DNA of 64,000 nt from Fasciola hepatica (GCA_948099385.1 CANUEZ040000104.1:685001-749000), one strand, 5' to 3'; counted from the stretch's first letter, positions 11,568 through 21,871 are shown. A program made the numbers and translations. The notes: generated from the sequence alone by a model not told the origin.

Positions 11568-11992
11568 CAACGGCAGAAGCGTTGATAAAGAATTTCAATT
11601 TCAGCTTCTCACAGGCCTTTACCAACGATTTGGTCGTGTCGATGCGGCTAGCAAAAACATCTTTCCAGTACTCATCAAACGGTCTAAAGCGAATGTGTAT
11701 GTGCATAGAACATCTCTGTCTCAGTAATGTGGCTACCCTGAAAACCAATAGAGAGGATTGATTTCACCGATACTTCGACCGCTCAAATTAATTACGACAT
11801 CTGTGTTTTCGGGCAGCCCACAACTCCGTACTTCCGTCTACGAATCGGTACTGATAAGAAAACGAAACAACTCGGAACTCACCCAACTGATTTCGGATTT
11901 ACTTTTCGGATTTCTCGTAACTATACGCACATTATGACCAGCCGACTGAAAAGCAGCAGTCAGTGCCCGTCCAATGAGACCAGTCCCACCAC
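11568..11992 (-). CDS. SDR39U1: SDR39U1-like epimerase gene fragment, three exons
   Basis: Part of a host gene for the SDR39U1/YfcH family, atypical short-chain dehydrogenase/reductases with an N-terminal NAD(P)-binding Rossmann fold; their substrate is poorly known. Exon 11883-11992 encodes the dinucleotide loop 'GGGTGLIGRALTAAF' and ends 'SEISW' before a GT donor. Exon 11737-11837 encodes 'TDVVINLSGRSIGEINPLYW'. Exon 11568-11683 encodes 'PFDEYWKDVFASRIDTT' and 'FFINASAVG', ending at a strong G|GTAAGT donor. Introns 11838-11882 (45 bp) and 11684-11736 (53 bp) have GT-AG ends and preserve the frame, with no stop across about 109 codons. The first exon (only a few residues in relatives) and the C-terminal two thirds were not found. 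The next exon may start near 11505 ('YFEAS' frame), but this is weak. Intact splice sites argue for a living gene whose other exons lie beyond inserted repeats; a truncated copy is the alternative. Confidence 0.75.
11684..11736 (-). other. 53-bp intron of the SDR39U1-like gene
   Basis: On the - strand it begins GTAGCC at 11736 and ends CTTTAG at 11684. Removal joins 'LYWFS' through a split glycine codon to 'PFDEYWKDV' and gives the alignment expected for the family. Confidence 0.7.
11838..11882 (-). other. 45-bp intron of the SDR39U1-like gene
   Basis: On the - strand it begins GTGAGT at 11882 and ends TAG at 11838. Removal joins '...ISW' to 'TEVRSCGLPEN' in phase 0. The very short length fits flatworm small introns. 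Confidence 0.7.
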
Positions 11993-12424
11993 CTATAAAA
12001 CAGAGAGATGTTGAAAAACGAAGTTAGAAAATATATTCGAAGCAATATAGATAGAAGCAATCACTCATATCATTAGCCTGATTTCTTTCGCACCAAGTGA
12101 TTTAAGTGTCAGCAGGCAGTGGCTTTGAAAGGCACAAAAATGAATTCGAAGCATAATGAAGTTAGTATCAATCAATCAATGAAACCCGATCACATCAAGG
12201 TACTGAGCTTCAACCAAATTAAGATTTTACGCTTCACCTTCTCACTTCCATATAAAACTTCGAGTTACCTATGAGGATGAACATCTGATTTCTCGATGCC
12301 ATTTGGAAAATTGAACGAATCTCTAAGTCGACATTGTGCATTTCTATTACATGATTGAGCAAGAATGCAAAGAAAGGGGTATGCCCCATAGTTTCAAAGG
12401 CCCACTTATTTACAAGGTGAGAGA

Positions 12425-12640
12425 GTTTGGACAACGAACTAGCTTGCTTCGCACTGCACTCGAACTGCTTACTGGCACCATTCTCTGCCGAGTACCCATC
12501 CCTAGCGAAGAGTGTGTACGTAGCTCTTAGAACATAAGTACATCTTCCGGAAGTCATGTCTTTTATGTATCCGAGAGGCCTTTGACTTAACTAACCGCAT
12601 AGCTTTGTCAGACTATCCATATGACTTCCTAATCCAACAA
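12425..12640 (+). pseudogene. Short RTE-like RT relic (R2)
   Basis: The + strand reads 'TSLLRTALELLTGTILCRVP', similar to the RTE finger block of R1, followed after stops by an 'ERPLT..LTA' block corresponding to the F-D-S-V-D segment. Strongly decayed and only about 200 bp. Confidence 0.5.
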
Positions 12641-12829
12641 AACTTGACCCCGTTATTCCAGTGTAGTTCAGTGTGAAACAACCATTACCCACGTACTGAA
12701 TGCGGCGGTTCTAGTTGCTGTCGCTCAGCGGGAACCTCGATCGAAAAGCAAAAAATCGGCATTATGAAAAACTGAGGACAGAACTGCAAATAGTAGGATC
12801 AATTCGGTGGTGTATGATCAGAAGAGTGG

Positions 12830-14030
12830 CAGTGACCGCGATACCCAGCCATATTTCATAATACACCAAACCGCAGAAAGCCTAACACGCACAAAACGGT
12901 CAATGTCACTAATAAGGCCTTCCGTACCTTTCTTCCACGTTACGGAATGGCAACCCTTACTCATATTCCAACCGCTACCGCCCTCAGAGAACACTGAGCG
13001 CCGATGAACTTGGATTCATGCACAATACATGTCCCAACCACTTTATCCCGGTAGGCTCAAGCGGTTTACCTAATGATGTTTTGTATGCCTAATACTATAG
13101 GCTTAACATCAGAATTGTTGATATGATGTTCCCACCAGATTCAAGCAATGCTATGAAGATATCCGTTTTTAAGTGCCGTTAATCTTCGTGTATCTTTCAA
13201 TCGTAGTGGTCATCTTTATGAACCAAACAGAAGTGGCCTCATTTCTGAAGCGCAACACCTGGCCCCAAATTGATACACGGATGACACGTCCATGCCAAAG
13301 ATAACTGAGGACGACAAATGCCAAACAAGCCCTCTGTATGAGATGACACTTCATCTGATATCTGACGCCCGTGTGAAATGCAGCTGCATGAATAACTGAC
13401 TTTGGCTTTTAGTCAGTCTCCCAAGATGTCACATTTGGTGTGGAACCAAAAGAACCAAAAAAGGTGCAAAACGTACGCCGGACATTGCTACGAAGTTCAT
13501 CGAGCTGTTCAGATAAGCTAGCAAAATAGCTAAACCCTTGCTCAAAACAACGATGTCATCTGCACATTCAAGGTTCGCCACTCTGCCATCTGGGAAAAAT
13601 TCAATAACAATAACTCCGATGACAATGCTGAGTCGCCATGTTTGGAAACAGACAGAGGTAATCCATCTGATCTAGCAACTTCATGTCATTTGAGTCAGCC
13701 TGTCTCGCATAGAACCTACGTTTCTAACAAAGGATTGGTATCTATTTCCAGAATTCTAACCATTACGCTACTCAATAAACCTGGTGTGTATAAGGACCGG
13801 CTAAGCTGTTTCTCGAAATGCTCCGTCCGAAGATCTAGACGACACTTCTGGGCCTGGGTCAGTGAGCCGTTCGCCTCTTCGGCTAGTTCCATGACGCTCT
13901 GTTTTCGAGGACTCGTATTTCCAATTAGGCGGAAAATGTTATGGCTTTTGCCGATCTTCGCAGCCTTTTCCATCTCTCTAAACTTCGCAATCCATTACTA
14001 TTCATGGTCACATATCAGGCAACGGAACAA
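12830..14030 (-). pseudogene. RTE-like RT relic (R3)
   Basis: A decayed RTE copy on the - strand, with blocks in order from high to low coordinate: the linker in ORF 13716-13973 ('MEKAAKIGKSHNIFRLIG', 'HFEKQLSR'), an RT palm block near 13500-13600 ('LECADDIVVL', where YADD reads CADD), 'QRACLAFVVLSYLWHGRVIR' in 13169-13354, a 'WWEHHINNSDV' block near 13110-13160, 'GIKWLGHVLCMN' near 13030-13070, and a 'GSGWNMS' C-terminal block near 12960. The segment between linker and palm is missing. Inactive. Confidence 0.75.
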
Positions 14031-14068
14031 CCGGCTTCTGAGGCATCTACATGCATCAACAAATATGG

Positions 14069-14069
<1 letters not shown>

Positions 14070-14126
<57 letters not shown>
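14070..14126. repeat. (TA)n microsatellite
   Basis: An uninterrupted TA dinucleotide array of about 57 bp, immediately beyond the 5' side of RTE relic R3. Confidence 0.98.
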
Positions 14127-14128
<2 letters not shown>

Positions 14129-14394
14129 TATAAAATGTACTTAGTAAAAAGGTAAGATACTTTATTTGTTTGCTTCTTCAACGTATACTTTCTTGACGTT
14201 TTTCATTGTTTGTCCGAATAACGCTTTTGTGTTTATGGGACACAAGTCTAACACGTGGACCGTACAGCATTCTCGCCATTGACTTCTATTCTCAGCCAAG
14301 TCCCTCATCGTCTCCAATTAACGACAATCCTCGTTCCCTGGGCCCCAAACCAAGAAGGCGGGAAGTACCAACCGAAGCCAATGCTAACGCTATT

Positions 14395-14625
14395 TTCTTC
14401 AAAACTGATCACCGTGTCGCATTCTCCCAAATTTGTCCGGCACGTGTGAATAGAGCACAAAAGGCGGACAATGAGCACGCATAAGGAAAACATATCCGGG
14501 CCATCGAAGGCGCAGTATGGTAATTATTTCAGTCAGATGGCGATTATCCGTACCTGACACACGACGACAAACACCATCATTGCTCACACGATGACCCCAC
14601 CTGACGCGAGCAAACCACGGAAGAA
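14395..14625 (-). pseudogene. RTE-like C-terminal relic (R4)
   Basis: The - strand reads 'VRWGHRVSNDGVCRRV', then 'ILRLRWPGYVF', the counterpart of the RTE 'RLRWLGHVLRM' motif. One frameshift separates it from further C-terminal wording to about 14395. Confidence 0.65.
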
Positions 14626-15073
14626 ATCAGGAGCCAAACATGAAAAGCCGACGAGTACCCACAAAGTGGAGTGGCCAGGTTTTGCAAACCTAAGGCAAAA
14701 CATCAAGAACCGCGACGAGGTATAACCATCCCTCAAGAGAGGCGGATGTCACGCGCGCCACAAGTGTCGCAGATTCGGGGGAGGCTGTTGTCAGTTCACC
14801 TCAGTTCATCCAACCATTAATCTTGTACTTTCGTGCTCTGGTTTCGGTTGCTACCTCGTAACGTCGTCAGGTTGAGAGCACAAAGAATAGAAGCATATGG
14901 TTAAAAAGAGCAGAAAACGAAATAATAAACGAAAATCATGAATTCAAAGAAAGAGACCAAATGCAACTGCGCCACTAGCTACGACACTTAACCATATCAC
15001 TTAATGTTCCAAACCACCAGGAAGTCGGATTTCGTGGATGCCAATCCAGAATTCAATACGCATTTTTAACATG

Positions 15074-15075
<2 letters not shown>

Positions 15076-15122
<47 letters not shown>
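15076..15122. repeat. (CA)n microsatellite
   Basis: A pure AC dinucleotide array of about 47 bp. Confidence 0.98.
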
Positions 15123-15125
<3 letters not shown>

Positions 15126-15826
15126 ACTACGCGGTACAACGCCACGAACTGACGAAACCCATTGGAAGTGCCCGGACACTATAACGAACCACTGAATCAA
15201 GCTACCACCCAAGGTTATAGCAGAAATTAGCATCTTCATGTTCAAACGGCGAGTGGATGACTTCTGGGACGAGGTTATACCGGATTACGACTAGCCAAGT
15301 GAACATCATCCCACCTGTTTAACAAGTATCGCTCCTCTTTTCTACTCCTTTCTTTTCTAGAACAATACACTTGCTGCCACGTCATACACGCAATAAAATA
15401 CAGCATACTATGTTCTTTTCTCTTCGTTCAGTTAGGCTCACGGGGGATTCTCTCTTGGTCGAGGCAGTGAACCAGTCTATCCAACGCGATTACCCGTTCT
15501 TCGGGTAGCGAACCCGCTTTTCATTCCCTTCCTTAAGGTCCATCATTCAACAACCACAAAATTTGGATCAACTGGAAGTCGAGGCAGTGGGAATTTTGCA
15601 AGAATCTGGACGTCCACTGGTCAAACCCGCAAGTCCTCTGACCTGAACAGACTTGGGATTGTTCTAGAACCCGTTTAACCGGAGATATGACTGCGGCCGG
15701 TGAACAGTCGCGAGTTCATTCTGTGCCGTCTGTTTTTATTTTAATTTCCATGCGTCATGTATTTTTGTCTCACCATCTAGCCATATTTTTCCAACCCATT
15801 TTAGTTTGCTAATACCATCTTCGACT

Positions 15827-15887
15827 GTTTGACATTCATTTAGTGTACCCCAGAGACTGGAGTCTCTAACCGTGGTTAATGTCAAAC
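15827..15887. repeat. Nested inverted repeat
   Basis: Outer arms GTTTGACATT (15827-15836) and AATGTCAAAC (15878-15887) are perfect 10-bp inverted repeats. Inside them AGAGACT-GG-AGTCTCT (15852-15867) is a second perfect inverted repeat. The 61-bp unit could fold as a stem with an inner hairpin; it is not a known element terminus to me. Confidence 0.75.
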
Positions 15888-16624
15888 AGAACCTAAGTTC
15901 TCACACCTGCCCTCGAATGCTGAGAACCAACTTTTGTAACCACGGCTGACCGAATGCTGTTAAAACTTGGACTGTGCCAGCAAATCTCGCCTTCTCGTCT
16001 GAAAACAGTATCATTCTCACAAATTCACACGGCTCGTGATCGGGTTGTAGCGAGAGTCATCTTCGTTCATGCTTTTGACACGTTACTGTTTAACTGAACG
16101 CCGGCTGCCATCGGACCGTCGCCCTTGCACGCTCTTCACTGACGCTCACAAATACAATCTAATCCCCATCTCTTCTGGTCGTCTTCTCGTTCTCACGAGT
16201 GGCGAAGAGTACCGTTCTCGTTAACGTGTTCGCATAGTGCCGAACAACATCGTAACGTTGAGGTAGCCCAAAACGCACGAAGGATCGAAGAACGCGTTTA
16301 CCAAGGAAATTGCGAGGTAAGGTTTGGCGACCTTACGAAGCTTCTCTGGGGGTGATAGCCACGTAGCACACATCCTCATGTCAACGTTGCATTCTGATGG
16401 GGACTAGATAGGTATGATTATTCATCAGCTTTGCAAAGAAAGACCTATTTACTTGGAAAGAAAATGCCTAATATGTTACACTGATGTGAAAATCTGAAAA
16501 AATACTGGTACGGAAATGTGTTACACTTTCTTTTGAAAAAACGGTTTCTCGCTATTTTCAATTGGCAATAGTCGCCGTGTTCCGGAGTTATTGCACTATT
16601 TCCGTTTTTACCTGCTTTCATTTT

Positions 16625-18440
16625 CGCAATCATCATCATGATCATCGTACACCGTTAAACAGTATAGCAAGCCCCACTGAACACTGCCCTTCTCATCATC
16701 TTGCACATTGAATTAGAAAGTATGAATATATAAGATAGACAGGGAATGCACCTACACGGAAGGAAAAACCAAAAACGCCCCAATGGCCAACACTCGGAAT
16801 ACACAGTCTAACTGTACAAACACACATCGATCAATGATATTCGACAGAAAGTGACGACACGATCGCCACTGTTCACGGTTCGCTGCCATATCCTTCAGTG
16901 TCTCCAGCCAACTGGTACACGGATCTTTTGGACCCCAACCACGAAGGCGTGAGGCACCTAATTTTCCTAAGTTCGATGTACATTTTCTCATTCCCCGCTG
17001 CCACGTCATCTGTTGACCTCCACATGGCTTCTCCTACTCCCGAGGAGGAACGGGGAATAGGACACGGTACGGTAAGCATGTCTGCCATACGTAACGCGTG
17101 CCCCAACCAACGCTGTAACAGAAAGTTCTCTGAATTAGAACCCAATACTCGACTTCTGACCTCATTATTGCTTACTCGGTCATTCCACAAATCTTAGCGT
17201 TACTACGCAAACACCAGTGGTCGAAAACCTCAAGATGACGAATATCTTCCACACGCAAACCCCAAGTCTCACAACCATACAACAAAACTGAACGCACTGG
17301 GGCACAGTATACACGACCTATCAACTTCAGTCAAATATCAGGTCGGCGCCACAAGTGCTTCAGTCCAGCGTACGCCCCTCCAGCCTTGGACATACGCGTG
17401 CTCACCTCTACTACTGTACTCCCATCCGTCGTCACGCTGCTGCCGAGGTAGGTGAAGTGGTCAACAACTGACAGCACCTCCCCATCGAGCATCAAGCTCG
17501 GAGTCGCTGACATCCAGTCTCGCAACATCACTTTACACTTTGGAGGTGCAAAGCGCATGCCAAATGGAGCTACAGCTCTCCCAAGTCTGTCTAGTGCACG
17601 TTGAGCATGTCCCGTGGATTCGAACAAGCAAACAACGTTGTCTGCATAATCCAGACCACAGCTTCTCATTATTTCATAGTTCGACACCCACATCCTGAAG
17701 ATTTTGCAACGCACTCTCCATTATTTCGTGCATGACGAAATTGAACAGGAATGGAGAAATGGGACATCCTTGTCGAACACCACTCGTCCTTTCAAACCGA
17801 ATGGATAGTTCACAGTAAACCCTAACACGGTCAGAAGTATGAGAATACAATCATCTTAGTGGGCTCATGAACATCTAAGTCATACCTTTCCGATAAAGAG
17901 CACTGAAAAGCGCTGTTAGATCAACTGAATCAAAGGTACGATGTGCGAGACGCATCTCAAGTACTTGGCGAAGAGTAAAAATTTGGTCGATGCAACCGCG
18001 ACCTGGGCGGAATTCGACCTGTTGTTCGCAGGCGTTTCTCTCGCAAGCCGGCGTACGACAACGCAGCAAAATCGAGGTTACCACCTTGGTGACTTTCGGA
18101 ATTAAGCTAATCTCCCGATGATTACTACAGTCATTGCGTATTCTCTTCTTGGAGATGGGAACAATCAATGGCTCACTCCATAATAGCGGGATACGTTCCT
18201 CCTTCTATATGTCACGGAGCACGGTGGTAAATGACTTTAGAAATGCACCACCACCCGTTTTGAAAACAACTGGTGGAAGTCCGTCGGGACCCGCTGATTT
18301 CACTCGCTTCAGTAATCGGATGCATGACCGTACTTCTACTTCCGGATGGGCGACCGGACGGGAGATCATTCTTTGACGGGGCTGAAGCTTCTTCCGACTG
18401 GTTTACCACTAGTTTAACGTCTTTCACGGAGGGCGACTAA
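16625..18440 (-). pseudogene. RTE-like non-LTR retrotransposon, 5'-truncated (R6)
   Basis: The best preserved RTE copy in the window, on the - strand. Order from high to low coordinate: pre-RT and 'GPDGLPPVVFK' near 18280, 'NDCSNHREISLIPKVTKVV' in ORF 17875-18168, 'EFRPGRGCIDQIFTLRQVLE', 'FDSVDLTALFSALYRKGM', then ORF 17331-17714 with 'LDYADNVVCLFES' (YADD reads YADN), 'APFGMRFAPPKCKVML' and 'VDHFTYLGSSVTTDGST', then 'VSNNEVRSRVLGS' and 'LQRWLGHALRM' near 17080-17180, and the C-terminal 'RLRGWGPKDP' in ORF 16752-17009. A piece between 'LYRKGM' and the palm is damaged, and frameshifts separate ORFs. A short ATC/GAT-rich tail lies at about 16625-16650. The 5' end is missing, as usual for truncated target-primed insertions. 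Confidence 0.88.
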
Positions 18441-19350
18441 TCTTTGAAACGGCCTACCGGTACCAGTGGCGGGAGAAAGGGACGACGCTTGGTTCAAACG
18501 GTGTCTCGATGTACATCTGGTTTCACTGTGGAGGAACGCCTCCTGATTGTGAACACACAGAGCCAATATGAACAGTCATATACGGGTTTCCATCTGCCTT
18601 CTGATAACACTGAAGATTACTGCATGGGTATTTGCCGCAGCCACTGTGATGTTGAATGTCGAGAAGCCTTTTCTCGCGGGATTTTGACCCTCGGCTAGAT
18701 GATAGAATAGGACATAGACGTCGCTAAAAGCTGCGTATGATGGACAGACGATTGAGGGAAAACATTTCCGTGCATTAAGACTATCAACGTACTAAGTCGC
18801 TTAAATAACAGTATGCATTACTAGCCAGTATAAACGAAGTCGAGGAAGCCGGCAAGCAACCGGACCCCAAGCGGCACAAGCGTTTCTTTTACCTCCCCTT
18901 AATAATCTCCTGACAGTCTCCTGAACGTACCACTGAGTGATCTCCAATGAGACAAAAACGGGACACTCATGGGACGGTTCGCATGATGACGAACTTAGCT
19001 ATTCCTTGTGAAATCGTCCGCTTAGTCACACTTTTTCCTGTTTCTTTTTTATTATTGCTCACTATAAACCCGGCCTAAACCCTACAAACAGCAATAATTA
19101 AAACCGCTCTTCGTACTTCAAGTTCATTCAGTACTTAGTTAATTTCAGCTGCACGCTTTCCGCCAATTCCCCTGTCAACGATCGGTGATTGGCTTATTTC
19201 ACACATCACAAACCGACGATCACAACGATTATTCCTCGAGAAAGTTTGGTGGGTGGAAAAAACTGGTTAAGACGGCTCCTCACCGAGAATCAAATTCATC
19301 TAGGCAGAGAGATGGGCCAGTGCGCTACTCGCACAACGCTTCTATTCAAC
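18441..19350. other. No recognisable gene
   Basis: An 84-codon open frame (18444-18698, +) shows no motif. One member of the recurring 19-bp motif family lies at 18961-18979. Otherwise nothing that I recognise. Confidence 0.5.
18961..18979 (+). repeat. Recurring 19-bp motif, copy 1
   Basis: Reads GGACACTCATGGGACGGTT, the most divergent of five related copies (consensus GGACACTCCGGTGACGGTC). Confidence 0.5.
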
Positions 19351-19355
19351 TCACT

Positions 19356-20208
19356 CAGTTCAGTTCAGTTCAGTTCAGTTCAGTTTGCACAGGACTTGGT
19401 GTGGCTAGAGCCAATCGTGTGTCCAGATAGTTGTGTTGTCGGCGCGTTTCCGTAGCTCCCAACACTGCGTGATTTTGTTTTTCTGAAAGGCAGAAATTTT
19501 GTGCAGTATCAGCCCTGGCAGAGTAAGGTGGAAACAATAAGTAAATTGCATCTGACCCTAAAAGCTGCTTAACATAACTCGGGGTATACTGCCACCCAAC
19601 ATGAGTCTACTGCTTTCTTAAAGGCCTTCACTGTTGTGGTATTTATGACCTCTTCCGGGAGCTTATTCCAATAGGGTACCACTCTATTTGAGAAGTACTT
19701 CGCCCTAATTTGGAGCCTCGAATGTTTCCTTTGTAATCTAAGGCTATGCCCCCTTGTGCCTCTCTCGGGGATCAGCGAAAAAAGGTCTTCTCTACTTATT
19801 CCTGACAGTCCTTTCATTACCTTGAAGGTTTCTAGCAAATCCCCGCGAATGCGCCGTCTTTCCATCGAGAATAGGTCTAGGGCACGGAGACGCTCTGTGT
19901 AGTAAACCCCCTTTGCCCAGCCACCATTCTAGTGGCTAGCCCTTGCACTTTCTCCAGACAGTCGATATCTTTCTGGTAGTACGGTGCCCAAGCCTGCACG
20001 CAGTACTCCATATGCGGCCTAACTATGGCCTGATATATCGGAACGAATATCTCCGTATCTCTACACGACATAATGGATCTAACTCGAAAGAGTTCCCTCC
20101 TGGCCGTATTGGCTGCTGAGGTGCACTGCTTTGACGGCTTAAAGCTGTTGTCCATTATAACGCCCAAGTCTTTGACCTGCGAGACCACTTGCAACGAACC
20201 CAACGAAC
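19356..20208 (-). pseudogene. 5'-truncated CR1-like element with (CAGTT)n tail
   Basis: C-terminal RT portion of a CR1-like element on the - strand. ORF 19877-20203 starts in 'QVVSQVKDLGVIMDNSF' and includes 'VRPHMEYCVQAWAPYYQKDI' and 'GLATRMVAGQRG'; ORF 19569-19865 continues after a single-base frameshift at about 19877-19905 with 'MERRRIRGDLLETFKVMKGL', 'RGHSLRL' and 'YFSNRVVPYWNKLPEEVI'. The 3' untranslated region (19384-19568) runs to a pentanucleotide tail, (CAGTT)n on the + strand, at 19356-19385. This is one of the least decayed CR1 copies in the window. It is truncated at its 5' end exactly at the tail of a second copy at 20209. Confidence 0.9.
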
Positions 20209-20312
20209 TCAGTTCAGTTCAGTTCAGTTTGCACAGGACTTGGTGTGGCTAGAGCCAACCGTGTGTCCAGATAGTTGTGTTGTCGGCGCGTTTCCGTAGA
20301 TCCTAACACTGG
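20209..20312 (-). repeat. 3'-end-only CR1 copy with (CAGTT)n tail
   Basis: About 100 bp nearly identical to the 3' end of the 19.4 kb copy: the (CAGTT)n tail, then 'tttgcacaggacttggtgtg' and 'ccagatagttgtgttgtcgg', ending near 'aacactg' where similarity stops. It is a severely 5'-truncated copy whose tail abuts the 5' end of the neighbouring truncated CR1. Confidence 0.88.
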
Positions 20313-20503
20313 GGACACTCAACCTTCCCCCGAGTGTCCCTAAGGGAGACACTCGATTTTGCTTTTTTCCCAAATGACGCGAGGTTTGCCTCCAGAATAT
20401 GTGAGAGACTCTCTTTGAACTTAAAACACCAGAAGAAGTTCGTAAATTCGTAGAAATAGTCGCCCTTTTTCCCTTAGTCGTACTGCTGAGTGTCCCCTAA
20501 AAG

Positions 20504-20522
20504 GTGCACTCCGGGGACGGTC
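20504..20522 (+). repeat. Recurring 19-bp motif, copy 2
   Basis: Reads TGCACTCCGGGGACGGTC at its core; it lies directly after GAGTGTCCCCTAAAAGG. Confidence 0.6.
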
Positions 20523-20787
20523 AGCGATGAACCCTGATAAGTGATCGTTCTATACTGGTAACAGGATCCGAGTTTCAGTGCCAATTATTGCAAGAAATAC
20601 CTGTTAGCACAAGTCATTAACCCTCGGGCTTCACAGGGAACCTGCTACCAGAACTGGCCTGCTCGCCCCTGAGTGTCCCCTAGAGGGAACGTTCTCAAAA
20701 TTTCTGAATATCAGGGTCAGTTTGCCTCCGAGACATGTAACCTAAAGTCTTTATAATTAAAACAACATTAGCTGTCCAAAACTCTAC

Positions 20788-20793
20788 TTTATT
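20788..20793 (-). terminator. AATAAA polyadenylation signal (putative)
   Basis: AATAAA on the - strand, about 40 bp beyond the stop codon of the putative terminal exon at 20830-21096. Such hexamers are frequent in AT-rich DNA, so it is only supportive. Confidence 0.35.
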
Positions 20794-20829
20794 ATTGAAT
20801 TAATTATAACTTTAATTATCAATGCTACT

Positions 20830-21096
20830 TCATTGTGATGAACCACGTGATTCAAGGTGCGCATTGGAAACATTACTATTACTATCATCAATAATATTAC
20901 CGACATTACTGCTGTTGTGCCACAGTTCCGGATAACGTAAGTAATGTTTGAACCATCTGTGCAAATGTTTCTGCTTTTCTATTTCAGATGAAAACGATGA
21001 AGATCGGTCGGATATTTCTTGCAATGAGGATATGTAGGCGTGTTTACGATCAACAAAATTGTCTTGTGTACATACTTTTCTCTTTTTTGGTTTATT
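20830..21096 (-). CDS. Putative terminal exon, unknown protein with NLS-like motif
   Basis: The - strand is open for about 88 codons after a CAG acceptor at 21097-21099 and ends at a stop at 20830. It begins 'NKPKKRKVCTQDNFVDRKHA', which contains PKKRKV, a classical monopartite nuclear-localisation motif, and continues with Ser/Glu-rich and Asn-rich sequence ('SDRSSSFSSEIEKQKHLHRW', 'NSNVSNAHLESRGSS'). An AATAAA follows the stop. The low-complexity, polar composition and absence of TE motifs suggest the last exon of a host gene, but no upstream exon was identified and open frames of this length occur by chance. Confidence 0.3.
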   Translation of the reverse strand, partial: NKPKKRKVCTQDNFVDRKHAYISSLQEISDRSSSFSSEIEKQKHLHRWFKHYLRYPELWHNSSNVGNIIDDSNSNVSNAHLESRGSSQ

Positions 21097-21099
21097 CTG

Positions 21100-21672
21100 T
21101 GTCCGTACTTATGTCTGGAGAAATGCGATCAAGTACGAAAGTGCTTTACTAGTTTAACTGAGATAGGGCCGATATATAGGTCCAAGAGTAACAGCACTAC
21201 TGGACATACTTATATTGAAGTAACGATTGGTTATCGTTGAAAAGCTGTATCAGTAATATTTATTAATTGAGAATTTAACTAGAATAAGTTCATTAAGCTT
21301 TTTATGGGCTCCTTGCTGGCCTTCCCCTGAGTGTCCATTTCCTTGTTTCGTTGGGGGTCACTCAATGGTACAGTCAGAGGGACAATCCGGTGACGGTCAA
21401 GTGGGCACTCGTGCTCCATGGAGGTTTAAACCAAACCAAATCAAATTAGAGCACGGGACCAGCGGGCGACGCCAACGGTGGCCCAGTTTCTTAGCCCTGT
21501 GAGCTCCCCCGTCTCACCTGGCTTCGACTTCTTGGAGTCCTTGTCAGCCGGTGGGTGGAAATTTATTAAAGTGGCACATTTCGGGTCGCCTTCGGAAACA
21601 GCAGCAAAAGCAACAATTCGATAGAGCAAGGCCTCCGCAACCAGCGCTTTCACTCGTCTTGCAAAAGTCAGT
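21100..21672. other. No recognisable gene
   Basis: A further GAGTGTCC word lies near 21326 and copy 3 of the 19-bp motif at 21380-21398. A 70-codon - strand frame at 21441-21653 has no recognisable motif. Confidence 0.5.
21380..21398 (+). repeat. Recurring 19-bp motif, copy 3
   Basis: Reads GGACAATCCGGTGACGGTC, one difference from the consensus within the first eight bases. Confidence 0.7.
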
Positions 21673-21779
21673 CTACCAAATCTCAGCTCTCTTGTGAGGA
21701 GGGAAAAATAGAGGGTATAAGGAGCATCGGGGAGGTATGGATGAAGGATCAGTAAGAAAGAAGAAATAGAAGAAATACT

Positions 21780-21780
<1 letters not shown>

Positions 21781-21812
<32 letters not shown>

Positions 21813-21871
21813 GTAATAATAATAATAACAATAACAATAATAATAATAATAATAATAATAAAAATAATAAT
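21781..21871. repeat. (TAA)n microsatellite at CR1 3' end
   Basis: An imperfect TAA trinucleotide array of about 90 bp, with a few CAA and TAG units. It lies just beyond the 3' end of the - strand CR1 copy at 21875-23290 and may be its simple-repeat tail. Confidence 0.95.

Larger units (their letters stand above)
14640..16620. other. No recognisable gene; (CA)n and a hairpin
   Basis: About 2 kb without a family motif on either strand and without an ORF above about 60 codons. It contains a (CA)n array at 15076-15122 and an inverted repeat at 15827-15887, listed separately. Confidence 0.6.
20307..20800. repeat. GAGTGTCCC-containing repeat units
   Basis: The palindrome-like unit 'gagtgtccctaaggg' + 'agacactc' lies at 20326-20348. 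The segment from there through 'gtttgcctccagaatatgtg' (near 20389) recurs in diverged form from 20673 ('gagtgtcccctagaggg') through 'gtttgcctccgagacatgt' (near 20719). A further 'gagtgtcccc' occurs at 20488-20497 next to a copy of the 19-bp motif. Looks like old tandem or nested copies of a small non-coding repeat. Confidence 0.6.

Noticed and set aside
13642..14144. 161- and 67-codon + strand ORFs ending in an (IY)n tract
   Set aside because: They are shadows of the - strand RTE relic extended through the TA microsatellite.
21441..21653. Possible tRNA-derived short element
   Set aside because: A 'gcttcgacttc' word vaguely resembles a B box but there is no A box at proper spacing and no cloverleaf.
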